The notes under the pieces are model-generated. The model searched no databases. It was not told the DNA's origin and was given only the letters and a program-made list of their open reading frames with translations. The position numbers and the translations under genes were made by a program. A DNA stretch of 64,000 nt from Pseudomonadota bacterium (GTDB lineage Bacteria; Myxococcota_A; UBA796; SXON01): NCBI GenBank assembly GCA_005778355.1, contig SXON01000028.1, forward strand, positions 1-64,000, read 5' to 3'. Each line of letters starts with the position of its first letter. Positions within the stretch are counted from its first letter, which is position 1. Shown in pieces: positions 25,034-34,045 of the stretch.

Positions 25034-26419
25034 GTGGGCCTGCTCGACGCCCTCAACACCGGCGCCCGGGGTCTCGCCGTCGCGAGCGCGGGTATTAATG
25101 TCACCACGCAGAACGTGACGGGCGCAGGCACAGAGGGCTATTCCCGCCGCACGCTCCGCACGACGCAGCTCGACCCGATCAACCAGCAGGGGCTGTGGAT
25201 CGGGCAGGGCGCTACCGCCTCCTCCGTGGCCCGCAGCGCCGATCGTCTGCTCGGGGTCCGCCTGGTCGATGCCACCGGCGCCGAGGGCGCCGCCACCACG
25301 CTCAACGACAGCCTCAAGGTCGTGGAGAGCTGGTTCGGCACCGGCGCCACCACCGGCCTCGCCGAGGCCCTCGACGGCTGGTTCGACGCCCTGGGCCAGG
25401 CCACGGCCGACCCGTCTGACACCACGCTGCGCCGGTCGGTGGTCACCTCCGCCGAGGGGCTCGCGGCGGTGGTGTCTCGGATCGCCACCGGCCTCGACGA
25501 CAGCATCAGCACCTTCGAGGAGCAGCTCTCGAGCGGCGTCGACGAGGTGAACAGCATGCTCGCCGAGGTGGCCTCGCTCAACGCCGCGATTGGCAAGTCC
25601 GGCGCCACGACTGGCCCGGCCGACCTGCTCGACCGTCGCGACCAGCTCCTGGTGGAGTTGGCCAACCGGTGTGGCGTCACCGCGGACTTGCGCGCCGACG
25701 GCCAGGCCGTGGTGATGGTCGGCGGACACGCCGTGGTGTCCGGCCCGGAAGCTCGAGCCCTGGTGGCATCGACCGACGACGAGGGCCGCGTGGCCGTACA
25801 CGTGACGGTCGACGAGGGTGAGCTCGATGTCACCCCGGTCCTCGGCGGCCAGATGGGTGGGCTGGTGAGCGCCCGCGAGCTGGCCGAGGGCTGGGTTGAC
25901 GATCTCGACGAGTTTGCCTACAGCTTCGCCACGGCCGTCAACACGCAGCACGCGGCCGGCTACGACACGAGCGGCGCGGCGGGAGGCGACCTGTTCATGG
26001 CGCCCAGCGCCACAGCCGGTGCCGCCATGGCGATGGCGGTGGACCCGAGCCTCGCCGAGGCCCCCGACTTGCTGGCGTTCGCCGGCGCGGCGACGGCCCT
26101 GGCCGGCGACGGCGACAACCTCGAAGCCATGCTCGAGTTCGAAGACGACACCACCACCTTTGCCGGCCGCACCTCGCGCGCTGTGCTGTCTGGCGTGGTG
26201 GCCGACGTGGGATCGGCGGTGGCCGCAGCGGAGGCCGAGGCCGAGGCGGAGTCCGCTCGCCTCAGTGACATCCAGACGATGCGCGACTCGATCTCCGGGG
26301 TCGATACCGACGAGGAGGCCACGCACCTGCTCGAGTACCAGGCCGCCTACCGCGCCGCCGCGCGCGTAGTGAGCGCCGCCGACGAGCTGCTCCGGCAGCT
26401 CCTGGCCATCGGAGGCTAA
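25034..26419 (+). CDS. flgK: Hook-filament junction protein FlgK
   Basis: First of the two junction proteins between hook and filament. The 461-residue protein begins with the rod/hook-type N-terminus (LLDALNTGARGLAVASAGINVTTQNVTGAGTEGYSRR) and ends with the coiled-coil D0 helix (EEATHLLEYQAAYRAAARVVSAADELL). The middle contains DLLDRRDQLLVELA, typical of FlgK. The GTG start follows the previous stop directly. Length is at the short end for the family. It is secreted through the flagellar export apparatus and lacks a signal peptide. Confidence 0.95.
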   Translation: MGLLDALNTGARGLAVASAGINVTTQNVTGAGTEGYSRRTLRTTQLDPINQQGLWIGQGATASSVARSADRLLGVRLVDATGAEGAATTLNDSLKVVESWFGTGATTGLAEALDGWFDALGQATADPSDTTLRRSVVTSAEGLAAVVSRIATGLDDSISTFEEQLSSGVDEVNSMLAEVASLNAAIGKSGATTGPADLLDRRDQLLVELANRCGVTADLRADGQAVVMVGGHAVVSGPEARALVASTDDEGRVAVHVTVDEGELDVTPVLGGQMGGLVSARELAEGWVDDLDEFAYSFATAVNTQHAAGYDTSGAAGGDLFMAPSATAGAAMAMAVDPSLAEAPDLLAFAGAATALAGDGDNLEAMLEFEDDTTTFAGRTSRAVLSGVVADVGSAVAAAEAEAEAESARLSDIQTMRDSISGVDTDEEATHLLEYQAAYRAAARVVSAADELLRQLLAIGG

Positions 26420-26421
26420 CG

Positions 26422-27294
26422 ATGCGCGTCACCCAGTCCGGCACGTGGACCATGGTTCGTGCGAACCTGAGCACGATCTTGTCCGACACGCGGAAGGTGG
26501 AAGAACAGGCGGTCACCGGTCTCTTGATGAACCGGGCCTCCGACTCGCCCGAGCTGCGGGCCCAGGTCGACGCGCTCTCCGCCGCCGTGGCCGACCAGTC
26601 GGTGTACGAGCGCAACGCCACGCAGGCGATGTCGGCCCTCGACACGATGGACAGCTCCCTTTCCCGCGCGCATGACGCGCTCGCGCGAGCGCGGGAGATC
26701 GCCATCCAGATGGCCGGCGACACGGTGTCGGCCGACGAGCGGGCACTGGCCGCCGAGGAGATCGGCGCTTTGCGTTCCACGCTGATCGACGCCGCCAACG
26801 CGGAGTACGGCGGCCGATACCTATTCGCTGGTACCGCCTACGACAGCCTGCCCTTCGACGACGACGGGAACTACGCCGGGAGCACGGAGGAGCCCTCCAC
26901 CCGGGTGGGCGAGGACACCTGGGTGGCCACCGGCCGCGACGGCTCGGCCGTCTTCACCGGTGACATCGATGTCTTTGCCGCACTGGCCGACCTACAGGCC
27001 GCGCTCGAGAGCGACGACGACACCGGCGTGTCGGACGGGATCACCAACATCGACACCGGCCTCGACCAACTGGTGACGGCCCGCGCCGAGATCGGCAACA
27101 CCACAAACGTGGCCGAGGATGCGCTCTCGCTCTCGGAGTCACTCAGCGCCGAGTTCCAGACGCGGCTCGACGACCTCGCGGCCGCCGACCCGGCGGAAAC
27201 CTACACCAAGCTCAGCGAGCTTCGGAGCGCCTACAGCACGGCGCTCCAGGTGGCGGCGAGTGGCAAGAAGCAGGGCCTCTTCGACCTCATCTGA
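26422..27294 (+). CDS. flgL: Hook-filament junction protein FlgL
   Basis: Second junction protein, at the filament side. The 290-residue sequence has the flagellin-like N-terminus (MRVTQSGTWTMVRANLSTILSDTRKVEEQAVTG) and C-terminus (LSELRSAYSTALQVAASGKKQGLFDLI), plus the central NAEYGGRYLFAGT found in FlgL. It follows flgK by two bases and is followed by a strong terminator, making it the last gene of the flgI-flgL run. Confidence 0.93.
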   Translation: MRVTQSGTWTMVRANLSTILSDTRKVEEQAVTGLLMNRASDSPELRAQVDALSAAVADQSVYERNATQAMSALDTMDSSLSRAHDALARAREIAIQMAGDTVSADERALAAEEIGALRSTLIDAANAEYGGRYLFAGTAYDSLPFDDDGNYAGSTEEPSTRVGEDTWVATGRDGSAVFTGDIDVFAALADLQAALESDDDTGVSDGITNIDTGLDQLVTARAEIGNTTNVAEDALSLSESLSAEFQTRLDDLAAADPAETYTKLSELRSAYSTALQVAASGKKQGLFDLI

Positions 27295-27306
27295 GCGTCT
27301 GCAACT

Positions 27307-27348
27307 CGACGCCCCGCGGCCCCCAAGCCACGGGGCGTCGGCCTTTTT
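27307..27348 (+). terminator. Rho-independent terminator after flgL
   Basis: A perfect 10-bp stem (cgacgccccg at 27307-27316 with cggggcgtcg at 27331-27340) is followed by gcctttttgg. It separates the flgI-flgL transcript from the first flagellin gene. Confidence 0.85.
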
Positions 27349-27368
27349 GGCCCCTTCGCGGATCGATT

Positions 27369-27395
27369 TCAAAGAAAGATCGCCCTGACGCTAAT
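27369..27395 (+). promoter_or_regulatory. Possible sigma-28-type promoter for flagellin 1
   Basis: TCAA at 27369-27372, 15 bases, then ACGCTAAT at 27388-27395, preceded by CTG as in several other promoters here. The -10 is the least conserved of the set, and shifting by one base gives GACGCTAA, nearer GCCGATAA. The leader would be about 90 bases, much longer than for the other genes. Confidence 0.45.
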
Positions 27396-27491
27396 GGCCC
27401 GCGAGCCTGGATCCGTCTGTAGGAGTGGGAACGCGAGAAGCGGCCCGAAACCAAAGCAGCAAAAGCTGCACTACCAAGTGGGAGAATCACC

Positions 27492-28322
27492 ATGGCACTC
27501 ACCGTCAACACGAATGTGGCCGCGAACCGCGCGATGACCCAGCTCGGCAAGGCCGGGCGCGCTCTCAACGGCTCCTTCAGCCGCATCTCGAGCGGTCTCC
27601 GCATCGGCAAGGCGGCGGACGACGCGGCCGGCCTCGGCGTGGCCGAGAACCTCAAGGTCGCGGCCAAGTCGGCCAAGGTTGCCCAGCGCAACATCGGCGA
27701 CGGGGTGAGCATGATCGCCGTGGCGGAAGGTGCCACCAGCGAAGTCTCCAACATGCTTGGCCGTATGCGTGAGCTTGCGGTGCAGAGCGCCTCGGAAACC
27801 CTCGGCGACGACGAGCGTGCCTACATCCAGGACGAGTTCGTCGCGCTGGCCGAGGAAGTGGACCGCATCGCCGCCACCACCGAGTTCAACGGGCAAGCGC
27901 TCACCGACGGCTCCGCGACCACGTTCGGCGTGCAGGTGGGCATCCACAACACCGCGGACGACCAGGTCGACATCACGATGGGCGACCTCACGGCGGCCAC
28001 CCTTGGCGTCGACAGCGGCACCCTCGACATGAGCACCTCGGCCGGTGCCTCGTCCGCCCTCACCGGCATCGACGCGGCGATCGAGATGGTCAGCGGTTAC
28101 CGCTCCGACTACGGTGCCGCCGAGAACCGCCTGGGCAGCGCGCTGAACAACCTGGAGACCTTCGCCGAGAACACGGCGGCCGCCGAGAGCCAGATCCGCG
28201 ACGCCGACTTCGGCTACGAGTCTGCGGAGCTCGCCAAGAACCAGGTGCTCCAGCAGGCCGGTGTGGCGGTGCTCGCCCAGGCCAAGAGCATGACGCAGAA
28301 CGTCATCTCGCTCATCCAGTAG
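27492..28322 (+). CDS. fliC: Flagellin 1
   Basis: Filament subunit, 276 residues, consisting almost only of the conserved D0/D1 segments: N-terminal LTVNTNVAANRAMTQLGKAGRALNGSFSRISSGLRIGKAADDAAGLGVAENL and C-terminal ENTAAAESQIRDADFGYESAELAKNQVLQQAGVAVLAQ. The central part is very short, so the filament surface should be smooth. GGGAG at about 27480 serves as ribosome site. A terminator follows, so it is transcribed singly. It is clearly paralogous to the next gene. Confidence 0.95.
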   Translation: MALTVNTNVAANRAMTQLGKAGRALNGSFSRISSGLRIGKAADDAAGLGVAENLKVAAKSAKVAQRNIGDGVSMIAVAEGATSEVSNMLGRMRELAVQSASETLGDDERAYIQDEFVALAEEVDRIAATTEFNGQALTDGSATTFGVQVGIHNTADDQVDITMGDLTAATLGVDSGTLDMSTSAGASSALTGIDAAIEMVSGYRSDYGAAENRLGSALNNLETFAENTAAAESQIRDADFGYESAELAKNQVLQQAGVAVLAQAKSMTQNVISLIQ

Positions 28323-28337
28323 GTCGAAACTCCCCCG

Positions 28338-28374
28338 CCCGGCGGACCGTGAGGGCCGCCGGGTTGCCATTTTT
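28338..28374 (+). terminator. Terminator after flagellin 1
   Basis: Stem cccggcgg (28338-28345) with ccgccggg (28356-28363), then ttgcca and a run of five T. It isolates the two flagellin messages. Confidence 0.8.
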
Positions 28375-28395
28375 GAAGCACACGCGGAAAAGTCC

Positions 28396-28422
28396 TCAAC
28401 TCGCTCTCCGGGCTGCCGAACA
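28396..28422 (+). promoter_or_regulatory. Sigma-28-type promoter for flagellin 2
   Basis: TCAA at 28396-28399, 15 bases, GCCGAACA at 28415-28422. Among the sites here this -10 is one of the closest to the FliA consensus. Transcription would start near 28429, with a ggagag ribosome site and ATG at 28450. Confidence 0.75.
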
Positions 28423-28449
28423 GGAAACTGCCAGCCTTGGAGAGATCAA

Positions 28450-29283
28450 ATGGCAATCACCGTCAACACGAACACGGCGGCCAACTCGGCGCTCACCAAG
28501 CTGAGCGAGACGTCCCGCCGCCTCAACAAGTCCTTCGAGCGCATCTCGTCCGGTCTCCGCATCGCCCGTGCTGCGGACGACGCCGCCGGACTCGGAGTCG
28601 CGGAGAACCTGAAAGTCGCCGCATCGTCCGCGAAGGTCGCCGCCCGCAACATCGGCGACGGCATCTCGATGATCGCGGTGGCGGAAGGGGCCTCCGCCGA
28701 GGTGACCAGCATCCTCGGACGCATGCGCGAACTCGCGGTGCAGAGCGCCTCGGAAACGCTCGGCGACGACGAGCGGGCCTACATCCAGGACGAGTACGTC
28801 GCCCTGGCCCAGGAGGTGGATCGCATCGCGAACACCACCGAGTTCAACGGCGCGCCGCTCGCGGACGGCACCACCACCACCATCGCGGTGCAGGTGGGCA
28901 TCCACGCCACCGCCAACGACCAGGTGGATATCACCATGGGCGACCTGCGTGCCACGACGCTCGGCATCGACAGTGGCTCGCTCGACCTGAGCACCTCCGC
29001 GGGCGCGTCCGCCGCGCTCGACGTCCTCGACGCCGCCGTCGAGTCCGTCTCTTCCTACCGCTCTGACATGGGCGCGGGTGAAAACCGCCTCAACAGCGCG
29101 CTCAACAACCTCGAGGTCTACATCGAGAACACCAAGGCCGCCGAGAGCCAGATCCGCGACGCGGACTTCGGCGAAGAATCGGCCGAATTGTCCAAGATGC
29201 AGGTCCTCCAACAGGCGGGCGTGGCGGTCCTCGCCCAGGCGAAGCAGCTGCCGCAGTCGGTCACCCAGCTCCTCCAGAGCTAG
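28450..29283 (+). CDS. fliC2: Flagellin 2
   Basis: Second filament subunit, 277 residues, with the same compact D0/D1-only design as flagellin 1 and extensive identity to it by eye. Differences cluster in the middle and at the C-terminal end (LAQAKQLPQSVTQLLQS here, LAQAKSMTQNVISLIQ there). It has its own promoter and ribosome site. Two flagellins under separate promoters could give segmental or condition-dependent filaments; this is inference. Confidence 0.95.
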   Translation: MAITVNTNTAANSALTKLSETSRRLNKSFERISSGLRIARAADDAAGLGVAENLKVAASSAKVAARNIGDGISMIAVAEGASAEVTSILGRMRELAVQSASETLGDDERAYIQDEYVALAQEVDRIANTTEFNGAPLADGTTTTIAVQVGIHATANDQVDITMGDLRATTLGIDSGSLDLSTSAGASAALDVLDAAVESVSSYRSDMGAGENRLNSALNNLEVYIENTKAAESQIRDADFGEESAELSKMQVLQQAGVAVLAQAKQLPQSVTQLLQS

Positions 29284-29306
29284 TCCGACAATCGCTGACC
29301 CATCGT

Positions 29307-29336
29307 CCCGCCTCCACGGACCTCCGTGGGGGCGGG
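29307..29336 (+). terminator. Hairpin after flagellin 2
   Basis: A 13-bp stem with one G-T pair (29307-29319 with 29324-29336) and a 4-base loop. No T-run follows, so it may terminate weakly or protect the 3' end of the abundant flagellin message. Confidence 0.5.
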
Positions 29337-29379
29337 CGTATGTGTCTGACCACAGCTGAATAATATACGTAGTTAGTCT

Positions 29380-29406
29380 TCAGTTCTGCGGGTGCCCATC
29401 CGATCC
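29380..29406 (+). promoter_or_regulatory. Sigma-28-type promoter for fliD
   Basis: TCAG at 29380-29383, 15 bases, TCCGATCC at 29399-29406, 21 bases before the fliD GTG. The preceding 40 bases are unusually AT-rich for this window (taatatacgtagtt), which may favour opening or binding of an activator. Confidence 0.6.
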
Positions 29407-29426
29407 TGTGTCCGAGGTAGCTCGCC

Positions 29427-30791
29427 GTGCCCATCACCGTTGGCGGCATCGTCTCCGGCATCGATACCGATTCGCTGATCGACAAGTTGGTCGCGGCGGC
29501 GAGCGTACCGATGACGGTGATGCAGGAAGATGTCGACGAGCTCGAGGAACTCGACGACAGCTACGACGAGATTGCCACGCTCATCGAGACTGCGAAGACC
29601 GCGCTCGAGGCCATCGACAGTACAGCGGACATGCGCGCCGCGACGGGGACCAGCTCCGACGAGGACGCGGTGGCGGTCACCACGGACGGCACGGCGGTGA
29701 CGGGTCGCTACAGCATCGAGGTGAGCGCAATCGCCGCCTCGGAAACAGAGGTGTCACAGGCCTACGCCGACAAGTCGAGCACCGGGGTTGTGCCCGAGGG
29801 CACGCTGTCGATCACCTATGCGGGCACGACGACCGCGCTCACCATCGACAGCACCAACTCCTCCCTCGAAGACATCGCCGATCTCATCAACGAGAACATC
29901 AGCGGCGTGGCGGCGTACATCATGGACACCGGCGACGCGACCTCGCCCTACCGCCTCGTGATCGCCGGACTCGACACCGGGTCCGACAACACGATCACCG
30001 TCGACACCAGCGGACTCACCGGCACCACCGGGACGGTTCCGAGCTTCACCGAGACGAGCACCGCGACCGACGCCACGCTCACGGTCAATGGCATTACGGT
30101 CACTCATGCCGACAACGACGTGGACGGCGTGATCGAGGGCATCACCTTCAACATCAACGAGGTCACCACCTCGCCGGTGACGATCGACGTCGACACCGAC
30201 ATCGACACCACGGTGGCCAACATCCAGGGCTTCGTCGACGCCTACAACGCGGTGCGAAAGTACATCAACACGCACCGGGCCTACGACAGCGAGAATAGCA
30301 TCAAGGGCGAGTTCGTGGGCGAGAGCCTCGTCGTCAACATGATGCGCTCGATGCAAACGGCGGTGTCGAGCGCGTACAGCACGGGCAGCACCTACACCTC
30401 GCTGGCGTCGATTGGCTTCGAGACGCAGCAGGACGGCACCATCGAGCTCGACACCGACGCGCTCGAGGCCGCGCTCGAGGCGGCCCCCGGCGAGGTTGGC
30501 CAGCTGTTCGAGACGGACAGCGACGGCTTCGGCGACGCCTTCAAGGCGGTGATCGAGATGTACGCCGACGAGGACGAGGGTTTCATCGCCACCCGGCAAG
30601 AGGCGATCAACGACCAGATCGACGTACTCGAGGAAGACATCGAGGACTTCGAGACTCGGATGGAGGCCTACGAGGCGCGCCTGCAGCAGCAATTTCTCGC
30701 CATGGAACTGGCGATGGCTGAGATGCAGGATGCCGCCGCGCAGCTGGAGGCATTGTTGCCTTCATCTAGCAGCAGCGATGACGATGAGTAG
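29427..30791 (+). CDS. fliD: Flagellar filament cap FliD
   Basis: Caps the filament tip and folds incoming flagellin. The 454-residue protein starts VPITVGGIVSGIDTDSLIDKLVA, the FliD N-terminal signature, followed by a coiled coil. FliD_C features include VANIQGFVDAYNAVRKYI and a C-terminal coiled coil (DQIDVLEEDIEDFETRMEAYEARLQQQFLAME). Start is GTG with gaggtag upstream. The protein is rich in Thr and Asp. It is followed by fliS after 11 bases. Confidence 0.93.
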   Translation: MPITVGGIVSGIDTDSLIDKLVAAASVPMTVMQEDVDELEELDDSYDEIATLIETAKTALEAIDSTADMRAATGTSSDEDAVAVTTDGTAVTGRYSIEVSAIAASETEVSQAYADKSSTGVVPEGTLSITYAGTTTALTIDSTNSSLEDIADLINENISGVAAYIMDTGDATSPYRLVIAGLDTGSDNTITVDTSGLTGTTGTVPSFTETSTATDATLTVNGITVTHADNDVDGVIEGITFNINEVTTSPVTIDVDTDIDTTVANIQGFVDAYNAVRKYINTHRAYDSENSIKGEFVGESLVVNMMRSMQTAVSSAYSTGSTYTSLASIGFETQQDGTIELDTDALEAALEAAPGEVGQLFETDSDGFGDAFKAVIEMYADEDEGFIATRQEAINDQIDVLEEDIEDFETRMEAYEARLQQQFLAMELAMAEMQDAAAQLEALLPSSSSSDDDE

Positions 30792-30802
30792 GGGAGGTCA
30801 CG

Positions 30803-31201
30803 ATGAAAGGAATCGCTCAATACCAGACCAACCGAGTCCACGGCGCCACGCCCGGCGAGCTGGTGGTCTTGCTCCTCGAGACGGCGGGAACGCGCCTCGG
30901 CGCGGCGCGCGAGCACATGGAGGTCGGCCGTCGCATGGCCTGGATCGCCGAGCTCGCGAAGGTGCGTCCGATCTACCTCGAGCTGATGCTCGCGCTCGAT
31001 CACACCACTGCGCCGGAACTCACCCGGAACCTGCATGTCACTTACGCCTGGGCCATCCAGCGCCTCGGCGAGCTGGGCAAGACGGGTGACGTCGGTGGCA
31101 CCGAGGCCCTGCTCCGGGTGAACAACACCTTGCTCGACGCCTTCCGCCAGGTCGTGATCGCCGGGGCCGACGCCGAGGCCGAACCCGTGGCCGCGCCGTG
31201 A
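30803..31201 (+). CDS. fliS: Flagellin chaperone FliS
   Basis: A 132-residue protein with the FliS pattern: YQTNRVHGATPGELVVLLLETAGTRLGAAREHM at the start, then helices (IYLELMLALDHTTAPELTRNLHVTYAWAIQRL). FliS binds the flagellin C-terminus in the cytoplasm to prevent early assembly. ATG with ggggagg upstream. Its Pro/Ala tail is slightly long. It overlaps the next small gene by four bases (GTGA). Confidence 0.88.
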   Translation: MKGIAQYQTNRVHGATPGELVVLLLETAGTRLGAAREHMEVGRRMAWIAELAKVRPIYLELMLALDHTTAPELTRNLHVTYAWAIQRLGELGKTGDVGGTEALLRVNNTLLDAFRQVVIAGADAEAEPVAAP

Positions 31202-31509
31202 GCGATCCGGTCGAGGCCCTGGTCGCCCGCGTCGATCACCTCGCGTGGTCGTGGACGCAAGGTGCCCGCGTCCGGCCGGCCGAGCTCAGGCGAGTGATGG
31301 ACGAGGTCCACGCCCTCGCGGCGTCGTCGTCGCCCGACGTCGTGGAGCGGCTCATCGGCCGAGTGCGGCACCTGTCGGACGCCCTGGCCAAGGCACGCTT
31401 GCGCGCCGAGAGTGAGCTCACCGCGATCCCGGCCCGGCGCCGGGCCATCCGCGCGCAGCTCCAGCCCAAGTTCGTGGCGCCCGGCACCCGGATGCGGAAG
31501 CGGGCCTAG
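31198..31509 (+). CDS. Small helical protein in the fliT position
   Basis: A 103-residue helical, Arg-rich protein translationally coupled to fliS. FliT, the chaperone of FliD, is usually encoded right after fliS and has similar size and helical content. The sequence (EALVARVDHLAWSWTQGARV, DVVERLIGRVRHLSDALAKARLRAESEL) shows heptad-like runs but no diagnostic motif, so the role is inferred from place only. Confidence 0.45.
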   Translation: MSDPVEALVARVDHLAWSWTQGARVRPAELRRVMDEVHALAASSSPDVVERLIGRVRHLSDALAKARLRAESELTAIPARRRAIRAQLQPKFVAPGTRMRKRA

Positions 31510-31518
31510 GGAGGAATC

Positions 31519-32139
31519 ATGTTGCTTTTCACCTATGCCCTCGCTGCCGAGCCCGCTGTCACCGAGGTGGCTGTGGGCTTCGCCGCGAACGGGGAGGCGG
31601 TGTTTCAGGATGGCCTCAAGCGCGTGTACGAAGACATCGGGGGCAGCGTTGGCGGCGAAATCATGGTCTCGGCGCGCACCCGGTGGCCCGTCGAGATCTC
31701 ACTCGAGGGTGGATTTCGCGAGCTGGCGGGCACCCGGGAGGGCGGCACGGCGGCCACGGCGCTGTGGTACGCCCCGGTGAGCGCGCTAGTGTCCGCACGT
31801 TACGACGCTGGGCGGATGGCGCTCCTGGCGGGCGCTGGACCCTCCTGGGTGATGTACGGCGAGAGCACAGGCGAAGTGCTCGACACCGAACGCTCCGACA
31901 GCGGCGCGCGTCCCGGGCTCTTGTTCGAGGCGAGCGGACGCTGGCACACGGACTGGATTCGTCCCACGCTGCACCACCCTGGGGAAGGTCCGCGGGGCCT
32001 GGACGTGTTCGTGGCGCTCGGCTACCGCTACAGCGATGTCAACGACGCGGCGCGCGAGGCCAACACCTGCATGGAAGCGCCCTGCGGCATCGACCTGTCG
32101 GCCGCCCGCGTGTCGGCCGGCCTGGCGTTGAGGCTCTAG
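31519..32139 (+). CDS. Predicted outer-membrane beta-barrel protein
   Basis: A 206-residue exported protein with a very short signal (MLLFTYALAAE). It shows alternating hydrophobic/polar strands (VEISLEGGFREL, ALVSARYDAGRMALLAGAGPSWVMYG, LDVFVALGYRYSDV) and ends in RVSAGLALRL, typical of small outer-membrane barrels. Two Cys near residue 187 may form a disulfide. It starts ten bases after the fliT-position gene and its stop overlaps the GTG of the next secreted TPR gene, so it belongs to the flagellar transcript although no flagellar family is recognised. It might help the filament or rings pass the outer membrane; this is inference. Confidence 0.55.
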   Translation: MLLFTYALAAEPAVTEVAVGFAANGEAVFQDGLKRVYEDIGGSVGGEIMVSARTRWPVEISLEGGFRELAGTREGGTAATALWYAPVSALVSARYDAGRMALLAGAGPSWVMYGESTGEVLDTERSDSGARPGLLFEASGRWHTDWIRPTLHHPGEGPRGLDVFVALGYRYSDVNDAAREANTCMEAPCGIDLSAARVSAGLALRL

Positions 32140-34001
32140 TGAGCCTGGGCGGCGTCCTCCTCCTCGTCGCGGGCCTGGCCACGGCCGAAGGGGCGGAACC
32201 TGTGCGCCTGGTGGCCTCCCCGTCGGCGGTGGTGGAGGTCTTGCCTGCGCAACATGGCCGGGTGGACGTGCTGGTGCACGAGAACACCGAGGACCTTCGG
32301 GTACAGCTGCGGGCACTGAAGCACGCGGCCGTGCGCGATGCCCGGGCCATCGACACCGGCGGCGACTGGGTCCTGAGCTTCTACATGCGCGACGGCGCCA
32401 CCACGTTGGAACTCGTCGGCACGCCGGGGACCGTGGTGCTGGTGCCGGTCCGGACGACGAACCCGACCACAACGATCGAGCCCCTCGACGCGGCAGCCGC
32501 CCTCGCCGAGGTCCCGCGGCCGCTGGTATGCCGGGCGGACGAGGTTGCGCTGTCGCCCTTGCCCACCGGGGAAACGCGGTGGGCCGACGCCGCTCTCCAC
32601 CCGGCGCCGATGGTCCCCACCTGGGGAACGGCCGAGGTGCACGAGGCGAGCTGGGCGATGGTCGACGAGGCGCGAAGTGCACTCTCGCGGCCGGGGGCGC
32701 CTCGCGGAAAGCTGCTTTATCGGCTCGGCGCCTTGCATCGCGAGCTCGGCCATGCGCGCGAGGCGGCCTGGTACTTCGGCGAGGCGGCAGGTACTGAAGG
32801 CATCGCCGCACCCGACGCGGCGGCGGCGCTCATGCAGCGGGCTCGCTCGCTCCTGCTGGTGGGGGCGTACCCGGCGGCCGCCAATGTTGCTCGCCTCGCG
32901 ATGAGGCGCGGTGCGCCCCCCGAGATGGTGCTCCACGCGGTCACCCTCGCGGCGTGGCTTGGCCGGGCGCCCGAGGCCCCGGGGCTGGGGCGCGCGCTCG
33001 CGGGGTCGGCCACCACCATCGAGTCGCGCGTGCTCGCCGCCGTTGTACTCGGGGGCGGCGGCTGCACCGCCGAGGCCCTCGAACTCCTTCGCCCGGTGGC
33101 CCGTCGGGTGGCCCCCGCGCGCCGAGACGAGGCGCAGCTCTTCCTCGCCGACCTGTTGTACCGGCACGGCGAGTTGGACGGCGCCGCGGCGCTGCTCGGC
33201 AACGTGGATAGTCGCAAGCTCGATGGCGAACGACTCGCCGTGTGGCGGCAACGCGGTCGCCTCGGGACCATGGCTCGCCTCGCGCCCACCGGGTGGGCCG
33301 CCTACCTGCCCGACCTCCGTCACGACGCCACCTTGGGTGGGGCTGCGTCGATGGACGCGCTGCACGTGCTGGCACAAGTGTACGTGGCCACGGGCGAGGA
33401 TCGCGAGGCCATCGGCGCATGGACCGAGCTCCTACGTCGCGACGAGTCGCGGGTGGACGGCGTGGCGGGTGCTCGCCTCGCGACGGCATGGGCACGGCGC
33501 TCCGCCCAGTTGATCGACGCGGAGCGCGAGGGCGACGCGCTCCTGCTCCATCGAGGCGCGTGGAATGACGGGCTGGCGGTCCACCTCGACGATTTGTCGC
33601 CGCTCGCCGCCGTCGCCCGCGGCTACACATCCCTCGGGTTCACCGATCAGGCGCTCCACGCCTGGAAGACCATCGCCACCACCGAGGAGGCCCGAGGTCG
33701 CGACAGCGCTGCGGCCGTGCACGAGCTGGCGGCGCTCTACGTCACCACCGGAGCGCTCGGCGATGCCCGCGACAGCATCCGCTGGTTGCGTCGCCGCCCC
33801 TACGGCAAGGCTCACGCCCAGGAGCTCGACACGCTCGAGCTGGCGGCGCGAGGGGAGGCCCCAGGGCAGGTGAGCGCGGCCACGGGCTGCGCGGGGGTGG
33901 CGCCGGAGCGCTCCGCACTGTGCGCGGCGCTGGCGGGCGAAGCCGAGGCGCAGAAGGCCTTCGATGCCACGCTGGCGAAGAAAAGATTCGCGAGCCGCTA
34001 A
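32139..34001 (+). CDS. Secreted TPR-like repeat protein in the flagellar cluster
   Basis: A 620-residue exported protein (signal VSLGGVLLLVAGLATAEGAE). Residues 20-130 are a beta-rich domain. From about 165 onward helical TPR/SEL1-like repeats follow (KLLYRLGALHRELGHAREAAWYFGEAA, EAQLFLADLLYRHGELDGAAALL, VHELAALYVTTGALGDARDSI). It is coupled to the barrel protein upstream, and the flgB promoter overlaps its stop. Periplasmic TPR proteins form motor scaffolds in some bacteria, so a motor- or ring-associated role is possible but unproven. No known flagellar family is recognised. Confidence 0.55.
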   Translation: MSLGGVLLLVAGLATAEGAEPVRLVASPSAVVEVLPAQHGRVDVLVHENTEDLRVQLRALKHAAVRDARAIDTGGDWVLSFYMRDGATTLELVGTPGTVVLVPVRTTNPTTTIEPLDAAAALAEVPRPLVCRADEVALSPLPTGETRWADAALHPAPMVPTWGTAEVHEASWAMVDEARSALSRPGAPRGKLLYRLGALHRELGHAREAAWYFGEAAGTEGIAAPDAAAALMQRARSLLLVGAYPAAANVARLAMRRGAPPEMVLHAVTLAAWLGRAPEAPGLGRALAGSATTIESRVLAAVVLGGGGCTAEALELLRPVARRVAPARRDEAQLFLADLLYRHGELDGAAALLGNVDSRKLDGERLAVWRQRGRLGTMARLAPTGWAAYLPDLRHDATLGGAASMDALHVLAQVYVATGEDREAIGAWTELLRRDESRVDGVAGARLATAWARRSAQLIDAEREGDALLLHRGAWNDGLAVHLDDLSPLAAVARGYTSLGFTDQALHAWKTIATTEEARGRDSAAAVHELAALYVTTGALGDARDSIRWLRRRPYGKAHAQELDTLELAARGEAPGQVSAATGCAGVAPERSALCAALAGEAEAQKAFDATLAKKRFASR

Positions 34002-34025
34002 ACATCTCCCGGGCCTGACCGAAGA
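33999..34025 (+). promoter_or_regulatory. Sigma-28-type promoter for flgB-flgC-fliE
   Basis: TAAA at 33999-34002, 15 bases, ACCGAAGA at 34018-34025. The -35 overlaps the TAA stop of the preceding gene. CTG directly before the -10 is shared with the fliI, fliL and fliN promoters. Transcription near 34032 leaves a 14-base leader containing ttggagg. Confidence 0.7.
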
Positions 34026-34045
34026 GTGAATTGGAGGTTCTCTCC

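Noticed and set aside
27391-27412. Sigma-54 promoter before flagellin 1
   Set aside because: tggcccgcgagcctgga has the -24 GG but not the -12 GC at the right spacing, and the sigma-28-type motif nearby is a better fit to the regulon.
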